Assembly: GCA_947627665.1 (NCBI GenBank)
Contig: CANQWX010000005.1
Coordinates: 38,481-102,480, forward strand
From: an uncultured Clostridia bacterium
GTDB taxonomy: Bacteria > Bacillota > Clostridia > Christensenellales > Borkfalkiaceae
Direction of reading: 5' to 3'
DNA length: 64,000 bases
This document shows positions 24,412-34,073 of the stretch, piece by piece. The stretch's first letter is position 1; each line of letters begins with the position of its first letter. The translations under genes and the position numbers were made by a program. The notes beneath the pieces are model-generated. The model did no database searches. It worked only from the letters and a program-made list of their open reading frames with translations, and had not been told where the DNA came from.

Positions 24412-25459
24412 TTTCGTCCTTTTTGTGCAATTTTACGGCGTTTGCGACCGAACGGCGGTGATCCTCCGTGATCGCCGCATAGTGCTTTCTCGTCGTGTTC
24501 ACGTCCTTGTGTCCCAAAACGTCCGCAACGATATAAATGTCGCCCGTTTCGCGGTAGAGATTGGTGCCGTAGGTGGAACGCAGCTTGTGGGGGGTGATCT
24601 TTTTGAGCGGCGAAACGATCTTTGCGTACTTCTTTACGAGGTTTTCCACAGCGCGCACGGTGATGCGCTTATATTGCATCGAGAGAAAGAGGGCATGTTC
24701 GCCCTGCGGCACGCGGGGGTCTTCCTCCTTTTGGGCGAGATAGGCGGCAAGCGCGTCACCGACTTCCCCGGAAAAGTATAAAATGGCTTGGTTGCCGCCC
24801 TTGCGCGTCACCAAAAACGAGTTATCGCTGAAATTGATGCTCTCGTTGTTGAGGCCGACAAGCTCGGAAATACGGATCCCCGTGCCCAAAAAGAGGGTGA
24901 GAATGGCGGTATCGCGGATCTTGGTCTTTTCGTGATAGCCGCCGGCGTGAGAGGGGAGTCCGCTGCCGTCCTCGGCAATATCCAGGATCGCGGAAACCTC
25001 GTCGCCCTCCAAGCGGATGATCTCTTTCTCGTGCAGCTTGGGCGTCGGGACCTTGGTGGTGTGATTGACTTCGATCAAACCCTTGTTGAAGAAATATTTG
25101 AAGAGCGACCGCACGGTGGAGAGCTTGCGGGCCTTCGCGCGCTCATCGCAGGAAAGCCGCCGTCCGCCGTACTGGTAATTGGAAAGATAGCTCAAATAGA
25201 TCTCGAGGTCGATCTCGGTGACGCGTTCGAGGTCCTCGAGCGTGAGCTGAAGGACAGACTTGCCGCGAAATTTCTTTTTGCAGAGAAAATCGAAAAAAAT
25301 GCGTAGGTCGTAGCAATAATTGAGGCGGGTGAGTACGCTCGTGCGGTTTTCCACGCCGCGCAAAAAATCCTCGCAGAACGCGGGGAGCGTTTCGAGCAGG
25401 CTGTCGATCTTGTCGAGATTTTTCAGGTTTCGCTCCTGATAGTAGTTATCGGACTTCAT
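24401..25459 (-). CDS. XerC/D-type tyrosine recombinase
   Basis: A 352-aa site-specific recombinase. The SAM-like N-terminal core-binding domain is about 25-130. The catalytic set is complete: R196 (GTGIRISEL), K220 on the beta hairpin, H291-x-x-R294 (HKLRSTYG), H317 (GHKDV) and the nucleophile Y327. The N-terminus is about 40 residues longer than XerC. ATG 25459 follows a -10 box by 6 nt, so the mRNA is predicted to be leaderless. Coupling to hflX and lack of phage genes favour a housekeeping dimer-resolution role, but an orphan integrase is possible. Confidence 0.92.
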   Translation of the reverse strand: MKSDNYYQERNLKNLDKIDSLLETLPAFCEDFLRGVENRTSVLTRLNYCYDLRIFFDFLCKKKFRGKSVLQLTLEDLERVTEIDLEIYLSYLSNYQYGGRRLSCDERAKARKLSTVRSLFKYFFNKGLIEVNHTTKVPTPKLHEKEIIRLEGDEVSAILDIAEDGSGLPSHAGGYHEKTKIRDTAILTLFLGTGIRISELVGLNNESINFSDNSFLVTRKGGNQAILYFSGEVGDALAAYLAQKEEDPRVPQGEHALFLSMQYKRITVRAVENLVKKYAKIVSPLKKITPHKLRSTYGTNLYRETGDIYIVADVLGHKDVNTTRKHYAAITEDHRRSVANAVKLHKKDENDE

Positions 25460-25465
25460 AGCGCC

Positions 25466-25494
25466 ATTATAGCACAAGCGCAGGGGAATGTCAA
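25466..25494 (-). promoter_or_regulatory. Consensus promoter giving a leaderless recombinase mRNA
   Basis: On the minus strand TTGACA (25494-25489), a 17-nt spacer, TATAAT (25471-25466), then GGCGCT and the ATG. Transcription should begin at the A of the start codon. Confidence 0.82.
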
Positions 25495-25623
25495 TTTTAC
25501 GAATAGTTATCGGGGGAGAAAAAGAAAAAAAGATATCCCCCGCCTTGAGGGGGAGAGAGAAAAACGGACATGGCGACATCCACAACTATTCGCAAAACGC
25601 CGATTTTACGAATAGATAGGGGG
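25495..25623 (+). repeat. Three copies of a TTTTACGAATAG motif in the recombinase upstream region
   Basis: TTTTACGAATAGTTAT (25495-25510), its inverted form AACTATTCGCAAAA (25584-25597) and TTTTACGAATAGATAGGGGG (25604-25623). A CCCCC / GGGGG hairpin sits between them at 25537-25553. The first copy abuts the -35 box of the recombinase promoter. The rest of the 387-bp gene gap (25624-25774) shows no gene. Confidence 0.65.
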
Positions 25624-25774
25624 TAAAATGGCGCTTTTCGGAGGATTTTCCATAAAATCATGCCACATTCCGCGCCGCTCCCGAGTCTAAAGCGCATTGT
25701 GCGCGGACGTGTTTGACGCATTCGCGTCCGCCGGCCCGGACCTCAGAAACGGCCGCCTGCGCGGCGCTGTGCAG

Positions 25775-25824
25775 AAAAAAGGCATTTTTTGCGGGTTTTT
25801 TCGGGGAAATTTCGCAAAAAATGC
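25775..25824 (-). terminator. Terminator of the glycogen operon
   Basis: A perfect 12-bp inverted repeat (25782-25793 with 25813-25824) is followed on the minus strand by C then TTTTTT. It lies 23 bp after the amylase stop. Confidence 0.85.
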
Positions 25825-25827
25825 GCT

Positions 25828-25845
25828 ATTATGTGTGACATAGTA
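25828..25845 (+). repeat. Dispersed palindromic repeat, copy 3 (amylase 3' end)
   Basis: ATTATGTGTGACATAGTA shares the ATTATG and ACATAGTA blocks with the other copies. It touches the stop codon of the amylase gene (25847-25849). Confidence 0.6.
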
Positions 25846-25846
25846 T

Positions 25847-27667
25847 TTATTTTTGGAAGAGGATCCCGAAGGAGTGCGGCTTGATGAGGAATTTTTCGCC
25901 GCAGGGCGCTCCGCTGAAATATTCCTCGTAGCCGCTGTCGCAGTGTGCGACATACTCGCCGTCGGAACCGTTCACATACACATAGACCGCGCGGTCTTGC
26001 GACCGTCTTGCGTACATGATGCAGGACCGGTCGGCAAAGATCTCCGCATATTCGCCCATGCGGAACACTTCGTGGAGCGCACCGCCGCGCAATGCCCCCA
26101 AACGGCGGTAAAAGCCGATCAGATCGTCGTCGGAATGTTCCCAATCGTAGCAGGCGCGGCAGAAGGGATCGGCAAAGCCTTCCATTCCGTTTTCATCTCC
26201 GTAATAGACGCAGGGCACGCCGAACAGCGTAAATTGCAGCACCGCCGCCATTTTGAGCAGTTCCCGCGCGCGGGCGCGCTCGTCGGGCGAGAGGCTCGCG
26301 CGCGACATTTCCTCCTTCGTCCGGCATTGCTTTCCGCCGAGCACCGTCAGGATGCGCACCGTGTCATGCGTGCCGAGGATGTTCATCAGGCAGTGGAGGG
26401 CTTGGGGCGGATAGTTGTCGAGCAGCGTAAAGATCGTTTCGCGCAGCTGCTCCGTGCCGCCGCCCGTGAGGAAGGAAATGATGGCGTTTTTGAGCGGATA
26501 GTTCATCACGCCGTCAAGCTCGGCGCCTTGGAAATACTCTCTCCGCACGTTGTAGGAAATTTTGTTGGAGGCGTCCTCCCAGACTTCGCCCAGAATGAGT
26601 GCATCGGGATCCTCCGCCTTGACCGTTTTCCGCAGCTCCTTCAAGAAAAAATCGGGGAGCTCGTCGGCGACGTCCAGCCGCCAGCCGCCGATGCCGCGCC
26701 GCTGCCATGTTCGCAGAACGCCGCCTTCGCCGAAGATGAAATTTCGGTAACTCTCGGAACGTTCGTTGACAGCGGGGAGAGTGCGGATCCCCCACCAACA
26801 ATCGTATTGATCGGGGAAGGGGTGAAAATTGTACCATTCGGCGTAGGGGGACTCCACGGATTGGTAGGCGCCGACGGTAGGGTACCTGCCATAGAGATTG
26901 AAATAGCGGCTATCCGCGCCTGTGTGGTTGAAAACGCCGTCGAGCACGACCCTGATCCCAAGCTCCCCCGCTTCCCCCACCAGCGCTTCAAAATCCCCCA
27001 CCGTCCCGAGCAGCGGATCGATCTTGAGGTAGTCGCCCGTATCGTAGCGGTGGTTGGAAAACGCCTCGAAAATGGGATTGAGATACAGCACCGTGACCCC
27101 GAGTTCCTTCAAATATCCGAGTTTCTCGCGGATCCCGTTCAAATTTCCGCCGAAGAAATCGTTGTTGAGCACCTGTCCGAACTCATTCGGGCGGAAGTAC
27201 GGCTGCTCCCCCCACTGCCGCATGATCTTGTGCCCGCCGCCTGCGGGGAGCGCTCCGCTTCTCGCAAAACGATCGGGAAAGATCTGGTACATCACGCCGC
27301 CCTTGAACCAATCGGGCGTACGATAGTCCTCTTCGAACACGGTGATCTGCCATTCCCCTTCTGCGCCTGCCTCCCCTCTCCTCAGCCTGCCGCGGCCGAT
27401 GTTCCATTCCCCCATGCGGAAACGGTAAAAATACAGTCCCACCTCATGGAAGCGGAGCGTGACCGCAAAGCCATTCTGCGTGCGCTGCATCGAAAATTCC
27501 TCCTCCGCGCAACCGTCGCGGCGGAGAAGGAGAGTACAAGATTCGGCGGAGAAGTTTTCTTCTCCGCCCATCCTGCAATATATGGCAAGCGTTAGATCGG
27601 TCCCGCGGGGAAATGCGCCGACATGGCTCTTGCATTTCCGGTCCACGGGGTCAAAGTATATCGTCAT
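25847..27667 (-). CDS. GH13 alpha-amylase / neopullulanase-like glycoside hydrolase
   Basis: A 606-aa cytoplasmic enzyme (no signal peptide) acting on alpha-1,4 glucans. An N-terminal beta-sandwich of about 110 residues precedes VMYQIFPDRF. The GH13 regions are clear: DGVFNHTG (I), GGWRLDVADE with the Asp nucleophile (II), ILGEVWED with the Glu acid (III) and LGTHDTVRIL (IV). The N-terminal domain and MYQIFPDRF point to the neopullulanase/cyclomaltodextrinase subfamily. Last gene of the glg operon, 12 nt after glgP, probably degrading glycogen-derived dextrins. Confidence 0.92.
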   Translation of the reverse strand: MTIYFDPVDRKCKSHVGAFPRGTDLTLAIYCRMGGEENFSAESCTLLLRRDGCAEEEFSMQRTQNGFAVTLRFHEVGLYFYRFRMGEWNIGRGRLRRGEAGAEGEWQITVFEEDYRTPDWFKGGVMYQIFPDRFARSGALPAGGGHKIMRQWGEQPYFRPNEFGQVLNNDFFGGNLNGIREKLGYLKELGVTVLYLNPIFEAFSNHRYDTGDYLKIDPLLGTVGDFEALVGEAGELGIRVVLDGVFNHTGADSRYFNLYGRYPTVGAYQSVESPYAEWYNFHPFPDQYDCWWGIRTLPAVNERSESYRNFIFGEGGVLRTWQRRGIGGWRLDVADELPDFFLKELRKTVKAEDPDALILGEVWEDASNKISYNVRREYFQGAELDGVMNYPLKNAIISFLTGGGTEQLRETIFTLLDNYPPQALHCLMNILGTHDTVRILTVLGGKQCRTKEEMSRASLSPDERARARELLKMAAVLQFTLFGVPCVYYGDENGMEGFADPFCRACYDWEHSDDDLIGFYRRLGALRGGALHEVFRMGEYAEIFADRSCIMYARRSQDRAVYVYVNGSDGEYVAHCDSGYEEYFSGAPCGEKFLIKPHSFGILFQK

Positions 27668-27679
27668 GTGTCGGTTCCA

Positions 27680-30106
27680 TTATTTTTTGAGCGATCTCAA
27701 GCCCCAGATGTTGTTCGCGTAATCCCGGATGCTCCTGTCTGCGGAGAAGTAACCCGCCGCGGCGATGTTGTTGAGGGACTTTCTGTTCCACTCCATCTTG
27801 TTGTTTTTATAGAGATCGGAGAGCGCGCTCTGCGTCTTGATATAGGACTCATAATCCGCGAGGCACATGTAGGGATCTGCCACGGGAGAACGGCGCAGAA
27901 GATAGTTGGCGATCTCCGCAAAGGAACAACCGTTAAAGCCGACGATCAGCGACTCGATCACGCGGCGCATGCTCAGATCCTGATTGTAATAGGCGCTCGA
28001 ATTGTATCCGCTGCGCCAGATCTCGTCCACTTCCTCCGCCTTTAAGCCGAAGATGTAGATGTTCTCCGCGCCGACGCGCTCCGCCATTTCGACGTTCGCG
28101 CCGTCGAGCGTTCCGATCGTCAGAGCGCCGTTGATCATAAACTTCATGTTGCCCGTGCCGCTCGCCTCTTTCCCCGCAAGAGAGATCTGTTCGGAGATCT
28201 CGGAAGCGGGCATCAGCTTTTCGCTCATCGTGACGTTGTAGTTCTCAAGATAGATGACGTTCAGTTTTTTGTTGACTGCGGGATTCTTGCGGATGTCCTC
28301 GGAGAGGAAGCAGATGAGCTTCATGATCTGCTTCGCCATGTCGTAACCCGCCGCCGCCTTGGCGCCGAAGATGTAAGTCTTGGGCACGAAATCCATACCG
28401 GGGTCCTCGCGCAGGGCGTTGTACTCGGCGATGATGTGCAGGGCGTTGAGAAGCTGCCGCTTATATTCGTGCATGCGCTTTGCCTGCACGTCGAACACCG
28501 TATCGGGATCAAGCTCCAACCCCTGATGTTTCTTTGCGTAATCGGCAAGCTGCACCTTTTTGACGCGCTTGATCTCGTCAAGGCGTTTCAGAACGCTCTC
28601 GTCGTTTTCAAACTTTTTGAATTCTATCAGCTTTCCCGCGTCACGGGTATAGCCATCGCCGATGCATTCGTTGAGCAGTTTGCACAGCTCGGGATTGGAC
28701 TGGTTGAGCCAACGTCTGTGTGCGATGCCGTTTGTGACGTTGCCGAATTTCTCGGGGGAATAGTCGTAAAAATCGCGGAACACGCTCTCCTTGATGATGC
28801 GGCTGTGCAGCTCGGAAACGCCGTTCACGCTGTGGGAGCCGACGATGCAAAGGTTCGCCATGCGGACGATGTTGTGCGAGAGCACGGACATCCTCGAAAT
28901 TTTGTTCCAATCCCCAGGGAAACGCTTCCAAAGGTCCTCGCAGAAGCGGCGGTTGATCTCCTTCAAAATGCAATAAATTCTCGGAAGCCTGCGCGCAACG
29001 AGGTCCTCCGCCCACGTTTCGAGCGCTTCCGCCATGACCGTGTGGTTGGTGTAGGCGCAGGTCGCCGTCGTGATGTTCCAGGCGGTATCCCAATCGAAGA
29101 AATTGTCGTCCACCAAGATACGCATAAGCTCGGGGATCGCAAGCGCGGGGTGCGTGTCGTTGATATGGATCGCCGCCATGGTGGGCAGAAGCGTAAGAGA
29201 GCCGTATCTGCGCTTGTGGTCGGCGACGATACACTGCAGAGAAGCGGAAACGAGGAAGTACTGCTGCTTTAAGCGGAGCGATTTCCCCTCGTTGTGATTG
29301 TCGGAGGGATACAGCACTTTGGAGATGAGTTCCGCTTCGCTGTCGTCGCGCATGACGGCGTCGTAATTTCCCTGTGAAAAGAGCAGCATGTCGAAATTCT
29401 GCACCGCGCGGGAACGCCACAGGCGAAGCACGCTCACCGCCTCCGAATTGTAGCCCGAAACCATCATGTCGTACGCGATCGCCTCCACCTCCTTGGCGTT
29501 GCGGTAGACCGTTTCCAGACCGTGTTCCGTCCAATGTTCCTCGATCTCGCCGTCAAAACGGACAATGAACTGTTTATCGCTGCGTTGGGTGAGCCAGCAT
29601 TCCCCCCCGGGAAGCCAGACATCGGGAAGCTCGATCTGCCAGCCGTCGACGATCTTCTGCTTGAAAAGGCCGTACTGATAGCAGATGGAAAAGCCCATTG
29701 CAGGATAATCCTGCGTGGCAAGTCCGTCCAAAAAGCATGCGGCGAGCCGTCCGAGTCCCCCATTGCCAAGCCCCGCATCCGGTTCCTCCTCGTAGAGGTC
29801 CTCCAGCGTGACGTGGTACGGCTTGAGCGCTTCCTCTATGGGACGCTGTATGCCGAGATTATAGATGCTGTTCTTGAGGGAGCGCCCCATCAGAAATTCC
29901 ATGCAAAGATAATAGACGCGTTTTGCCTTTGCCGCCTTCATCTTCAGATGGAACTTCTGCCGCTTTTCGAGCATGATGTCCCTCACGCTCATGACGACTG
30001 CCTTGTAGAGCTGTTCTCTGCTCGCCTCCGTGGGGATCACGCCGAAATAGCGCGAAAGTTTCCCACTGATGAGCTGTTGCGCCTCCTGACCTGTCAATTT
30101 GCTCAT
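27680..30106 (-). CDS. glgP: Glycogen/starch phosphorylase
   Basis: PLP-dependent GT35 enzyme (808 aa, full length) that releases glucose-1-phosphate from glycogen ends. AYTNHTVMAEALETW, KRMHEYKRQLLN and the PLP motif EASGTGNMKFMINGALTIGTLDGANVEM are present. Ribosome-binding site weak; 26 nt after glgA. Confidence 0.97.
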   Translation of the reverse strand: MSKLTGQEAQQLISGKLSRYFGVIPTEASREQLYKAVVMSVRDIMLEKRQKFHLKMKAAKAKRVYYLCMEFLMGRSLKNSIYNLGIQRPIEEALKPYHVTLEDLYEEEPDAGLGNGGLGRLAACFLDGLATQDYPAMGFSICYQYGLFKQKIVDGWQIELPDVWLPGGECWLTQRSDKQFIVRFDGEIEEHWTEHGLETVYRNAKEVEAIAYDMMVSGYNSEAVSVLRLWRSRAVQNFDMLLFSQGNYDAVMRDDSEAELISKVLYPSDNHNEGKSLRLKQQYFLVSASLQCIVADHKRRYGSLTLLPTMAAIHINDTHPALAIPELMRILVDDNFFDWDTAWNITTATCAYTNHTVMAEALETWAEDLVARRLPRIYCILKEINRRFCEDLWKRFPGDWNKISRMSVLSHNIVRMANLCIVGSHSVNGVSELHSRIIKESVFRDFYDYSPEKFGNVTNGIAHRRWLNQSNPELCKLLNECIGDGYTRDAGKLIEFKKFENDESVLKRLDEIKRVKKVQLADYAKKHQGLELDPDTVFDVQAKRMHEYKRQLLNALHIIAEYNALREDPGMDFVPKTYIFGAKAAAGYDMAKQIMKLICFLSEDIRKNPAVNKKLNVIYLENYNVTMSEKLMPASEISEQISLAGKEASGTGNMKFMINGALTIGTLDGANVEMAERVGAENIYIFGLKAEEVDEIWRSGYNSSAYYNQDLSMRRVIESLIVGFNGCSFAEIANYLLRRSPVADPYMCLADYESYIKTQSALSDLYKNNKMEWNRKSLNNIAAAGYFSADRSIRDYANNIWGLRSLKK

Positions 30107-30132
30107 AGTTTTGCGATTTTACTCCGAATGAA

Positions 30133-31656
30133 TTATTTCAGAACACTTTCATACATCCCTTCATAAGATTTCGCCGATTTGCCCCAGCTGAAATCGGTCG
30201 ACATTGCCTTCCTGACGAGCGCCGTCCACTCCCCTTTGTTGCGGTAGACTCCCAACGCCTCGTTGATGACATAGAGCATGTCGTAGGCGTTGTAGTCGTG
30301 GAATGTGAAGCCGTTGCCGCCCGCGCCGTAGGGAGCGATGCTGTCGCGCAAGCCGCCCGTTTCCCTCACGATCGCAACGGTGCCGTAACGGGAAGCGATC
30401 ATCTGCGAAAGCCCGCAGGGTTCGCTCTTCGAGGGCATCAGGAAGAGATCCGCGCCGGAATAGATCTTGCGGGAAAGATCGGCGTTAAAGGAGATGACCG
30501 ATACGACCTTCCCGGGATATCTCCGCGCGAGATCGGCAAAATAATTTTCGTAATTGGAATCCCCCGTGCCGAGCAGGATGAACTGCATGTCCTGTCTGAG
30601 CGCCTGCTCGATGACTTCCTGCACCAGATCGAATCCCTTATGGGAAACGAGGCGGGAGATCATTGCCATGATGGGCGTTTCGGGCTTGACGGGCAGATTG
30701 AGCATGCGTTGCAGCTCTTCCTTGCAGACTGCCTTCGGGGCAAGGTCGTCTGCGGAATAGTTGGCGAACAGCGCCTTGTCGGTCGCGGGGTCGTAATAGT
30801 CGGGATCAATGCCGTTGAGGATGCCGCGGAGCTTGAACTCGTTGCGGCGCACGATGGCGTCGAGGCCGTGCGCATAGTAGGGATCTTTGATCTCCTCCGC
30901 ATAGGTGGGAGAAACGGTGGAGAAGCATTCGCAGCACTCGATCGCGCCCTTCATGAGGTTGATGCAGCGGTCGAACTCCACAAGATTTTGATAGCGGTAA
31001 GAGATCCCGAACAGATCCTCGAGAATGTCGAGAGAATACTTGCCTTGGTATTCGATGTTATGGATGGTGAATACGGCGCGGATGAATTGGTACTCGGGAC
31101 GGTAGCAATAGATCGTCTTGAGATACAGCGCCGCAAGGGCGGCCTGCCAATCGTGGCAGTGAAGGATGTCAGGATAGAAGCCGATAAAGCCGAGGATCTC
31201 CATCACGCCGCGGCAGAAGAACGCGAAGCGCTCGCCGTCGTCGTAATAGCCGTAGCAACCCGGCCGCTTGAAGTAATATTCGTTATCCACGAAATAGAAG
31301 GTGACGTTGTCCTTCACATACTCGAAGATCCCGCAGTATTGGTTGCGCCACGAGAGCGGCACGAAGATGTTCCCGATGAAGCGGAACTCTTTGCGGTATT
31401 CCTTTTTGACGTCCTGATAAAGAGGCAGGATCACGCGCACGTCGTAGCGCTCGTTTTGCGCAAGCGCCTTGGAGAGCGAGCCGACCACTTCCGCCAGCCC
31501 GCCCGTTGCGATGAAGGGCGCAGCCTCCGAGGCGACAAAGAGGATCTTCCGCTTTGCTTCCACCGTGATCCCGGCGGGAGCAGCCGCAGCGGGACGGATC
31601 TCCGCCAAAGGCACTGCTTCCACCGCCTTTTTGGTTGTCTTTTTCGTTGTTGCCAT
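30133..31656 (-). CDS. glgA: Glycogen synthase (ADP-glucose type)
   Basis: GT5 glycosyltransferase (507 aa) that extends alpha-1,4 glucan from ADP-glucose. ATG 31656 has GGGGGG upstream, whereas ATG 31671 has none. A 32-residue Lys/Ala/Pro-rich leader precedes ILFVASEAAPFIATGGLAEVVGSL. The usual KTGGL motif reads ATGGL here. The C-terminal domain has SKSEPCGLSQMIASRYGTVAIVRETGGLRDS. The Lys-rich leader is unusual and may be a flexible tail. Confidence 0.94.
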   Translation of the reverse strand: MATTKKTTKKAVEAVPLAEIRPAAAAPAGITVEAKRKILFVASEAAPFIATGGLAEVVGSLSKALAQNERYDVRVILPLYQDVKKEYRKEFRFIGNIFVPLSWRNQYCGIFEYVKDNVTFYFVDNEYYFKRPGCYGYYDDGERFAFFCRGVMEILGFIGFYPDILHCHDWQAALAALYLKTIYCYRPEYQFIRAVFTIHNIEYQGKYSLDILEDLFGISYRYQNLVEFDRCINLMKGAIECCECFSTVSPTYAEEIKDPYYAHGLDAIVRRNEFKLRGILNGIDPDYYDPATDKALFANYSADDLAPKAVCKEELQRMLNLPVKPETPIMAMISRLVSHKGFDLVQEVIEQALRQDMQFILLGTGDSNYENYFADLARRYPGKVVSVISFNADLSRKIYSGADLFLMPSKSEPCGLSQMIASRYGTVAIVRETGGLRDSIAPYGAGGNGFTFHDYNAYDMLYVINEALGVYRNKGEWTALVRKAMSTDFSWGKSAKSYEGMYESVLK

Positions 31657-31708
31657 GATTTTGCCCCCCATTTTTATTTATTAAAACAATTTTTCAGCAT
31701 TGCTTCGC

Positions 31709-32824
31709 TCAGAGCATTCTCCCCTTCCCCACAAAGTAAGGAAGTTCTTCGCAGCCTGCCAGGTGACGGCGGTCGCGGATGACGACGTTCTTATCCGTGA
31801 TGACGCATTCGAGGGAAGCCCCCGCTTCGATGACGGTATCCTGCATGATGACGGAATTCTTGACGACGCTCCCCTTCCCCACTTTGACGCCGCGGAAGAG
31901 GATGGAATTTTCCACCGTTCCCTCGATGATACAGCCGTCGGAGATGAGGGAATTCTTCACCACCGCCCCGTCGTAATACTTGGTGGGCGCGGAATCGCGC
32001 ACCTTCGTATAGATGTCGCGCGCGCCGAACAGTTCGTCCCGCACCCCGCGCTTCAGCTGCTCCATGCTGTGCTTGTAATACTTCTTCAGCGAGGAGATCC
32101 CCGCATAATAGCCCTCCAGCTTGTAGCCGAAGAGGCGGAGCGTATCCACGTTCTTGGCGAGGATGTCCCTGCCGAAGCTGGAAAATCCTCTCTGGACGGC
32201 GTTTTGGATGGTGTCGATCAGATATTCTCTTCTCATCACCATGACATTGACGTACAGGTTGAAGCGCCCCTTTCCGTTGACGTCGGGATTGATCTTGAGG
32301 CCCTTGATGCGGCCGTCTTTCCCGGGTTCGAGGGTGATATAGTAGGAGGATTCCACGCTCTCTTCTTCATGGTAGACCATCGTGATGTCCGCGCGGTTGT
32401 GCTCATGGAAGCGCACGATGTCCGCGATGTCCATGCGTGTGACGCCGTCGCAGTCGGAGATAACGACGTAGTCCTCCTTGCGGTGGTTCAAAAAGCCCGT
32501 GATGCTCATCAGCGCCTCGAGGCGGGTGGTATAGGGCTTATCCGTTTCGTTGGAGTAAGGCGGGAGCAAAATGATGCCGCCGTCTTTGCGCGCAAGATCC
32601 CATTCCTTGCCGCTGCCGAGATGGTCGATCAACGACTGGTAATTGTTCTTCGTAACGATGCCCACCGTCGTGATCCCCGCGTTCACCATGTTGGAGAGCG
32701 CAAAGTCGATGAGGCGGTATCTTCCCACAAAGGGAATGGACGCCATCGTCCTGTGTTTCGAAAGCTCGGGGATATTTTCGTCGTGGATGTTGGAAAAGAT
32801 CACGCCTACCGTAGAATTTGCCAT
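31709..32824 (-). CDS. glgD: GlgD, regulatory ADP-glucose pyrophosphorylase subunit
   Basis: A 371-aa nucleotidyltransferase-fold protein with a C-terminal left-handed beta helix. Unlike GlgC, its N-terminus (VGVIFSNIHDENIPELSKHRTMASIPFVGRYRLIDFALSNM) lacks the GGxGxRL pyrophosphorylase loop, as in the GlgD subunits of Firmicutes that form a heterotetramer with GlgC. The ATG at 32824 lies 4 nt after the glgC stop. Confidence 0.95.
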   Translation of the reverse strand: MANSTVGVIFSNIHDENIPELSKHRTMASIPFVGRYRLIDFALSNMVNAGITTVGIVTKNNYQSLIDHLGSGKEWDLARKDGGIILLPPYSNETDKPYTTRLEALMSITGFLNHRKEDYVVISDCDGVTRMDIADIVRFHEHNRADITMVYHEEESVESSYYITLEPGKDGRIKGLKINPDVNGKGRFNLYVNVMVMRREYLIDTIQNAVQRGFSSFGRDILAKNVDTLRLFGYKLEGYYAGISSLKKYYKHSMEQLKRGVRDELFGARDIYTKVRDSAPTKYYDGAVVKNSLISDGCIIEGTVENSILFRGVKVGKGSVVKNSVIMQDTVIEAGASLECVITDKNVVIRDRRHLAGCEELPYFVGKGRML

Positions 32825-32828
32825 TTTC

Positions 32829-34025
32829 TTATTCCCCCTTGTAATCCTTGTCGAGGATCTTTCCCCCCTCGACCTTTGCGCCTGCGCCGATCGTGATGTT
32901 TCTGCCGAGCACCGCGATGCCCGCCGCCTTGCTCTTGTCCTCGCCGACGGACGCCCCCTCTTCCACCACGACGTTCTCGTCCAAAATGGAATAGGTGACA
33001 ACGGCGTTCTTTTTGATGACCGTGCCGGCCATGATGACGCTGTCTTTGACGATGGCTCCCTCCTCCACGACGACGTTGCTCGAGAGCACGGAGTGCTCCA
33101 CCGTCCCTTCGATCTCGCAGCCGAGCGCGATCATGGAATTGCCGACTTTCGCCTTCTCGCCGATGTACTCGGGTGGAGCGAGCGGGTTGCGGGAATGGAT
33201 CTTCCAATCGGAATCCCCCACGTCGAACGCAGGGTCTTCGCCGAGCAGATCCATATTCGATTCCCAGAGCGAGGAGATCGTGCCAACGTCCTTCCAATAC
33301 CCCTTGAAGCGGTAGGAGAACATCTTTTCGCCCGCTTTCAGCATGTTGGGCAAAATGTTTTTGCCGAAATCTTTTTCGCTGTCGGGATCGCGGTCGTCCT
33401 CTTCGAGATACTTATAGAGCTTCTCCGCGGTGAAGATATAGATGCCCATGGACGCCAGATTGCTCTTGGGCGCCTTGGGTTTTTCCTCGAATTCATAGAT
33501 GGAGCCGTCCTGCCGTGTATTGAGGATCCCGAAGCGGGAGGCCTCCTTCATCGGCACCTCGATGGCGGCGATCGTGCAGGCTGCGCCCGTGCGGATATGC
33601 GCCCGCAGCATCTCGGCGTAGTTCATCTTGTAGATGTGGTCGCCCGAGAGCACGAGCACATAATCGGGGTCATACTTCTTCATGAACCCGCTGTTCTGGT
33701 AAATGGCGTTCGCCGTGCCTTCGTACCACGAGGAGCGTTTCTTTGCCTGGTAGGGCGAAAGAATGTGCACGCCGCCGTAAGTGCGGTCGAGATCCCACGG
33801 CTGCCCGTTCCCGATATATTCGTTGAGTTCGAGCGGCTCGTACTGCGTCAGGACGCCGACGGTATCGATGCCCGAATTGATGCAGTTGCTCAGGGGGAAG
33901 TCGATGATACGGTATTTCGCCCCGAACGCCACTGCGGGTTTGGCGATGTTGTTCGTGAGCGCGTACAGCCGAGAACCCTGCCCGCCCGCAAGCAACATCG
34001 CAACGCATTCCTTCTTTCTTTGCAT
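32829..34025 (-). CDS. glgC: Glucose-1-phosphate adenylyltransferase
   Basis: Catalytic ADP-glucose pyrophosphorylase subunit (398 aa). The signature [16 protein letters not shown] is at residues 9-24, then [31 protein letters not shown] with the catalytic Asp, FEEKP and the beta helix with hexapeptide repeats from about 285. It makes ADP-glucose for GlgA. Confidence 0.97.
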   Translation of the reverse strand: MQRKKECVAMLLAGGQGSRLYALTNNIAKPAVAFGAKYRIIDFPLSNCINSGIDTVGVLTQYEPLELNEYIGNGQPWDLDRTYGGVHILSPYQAKKRSSWYEGTANAIYQNSGFMKKYDPDYVLVLSGDHIYKMNYAEMLRAHIRTGAACTIAAIEVPMKEASRFGILNTRQDGSIYEFEEKPKAPKSNLASMGIYIFTAEKLYKYLEEDDRDPDSEKDFGKNILPNMLKAGEKMFSYRFKGYWKDVGTISSLWESNMDLLGEDPAFDVGDSDWKIHSRNPLAPPEYIGEKAKVGNSMIALGCEIEGTVEHSVLSSNVVVEEGAIVKDSVIMAGTVIKKNAVVTYSILDENVVVEEGASVGEDKSKAAGIAVLGRNITIGAGAKVEGGKILDKDYKGE

Positions 34026-34073
34026 AGTCGTTTTCTCCCGTTATTTTTTCACGATCTTAGGTCGTAAGGTTCC

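Noticed and set aside
24401..25459. Prophage or integrative element around the tyrosine recombinase
   Set aside because: Neighbours are housekeeping genes (hflX, lexA, glycogen operon), the recombinase overlaps hflX, and no excisionase, capsid or att repeats flank it.
25853..27595. A 580-residue plus-strand frame opposite the GH13 amylase
   Set aside because: Antisense shadow; the amylase has all four GH13 regions, the shadow has no recognisable motif, promoter or ribosome-binding site.
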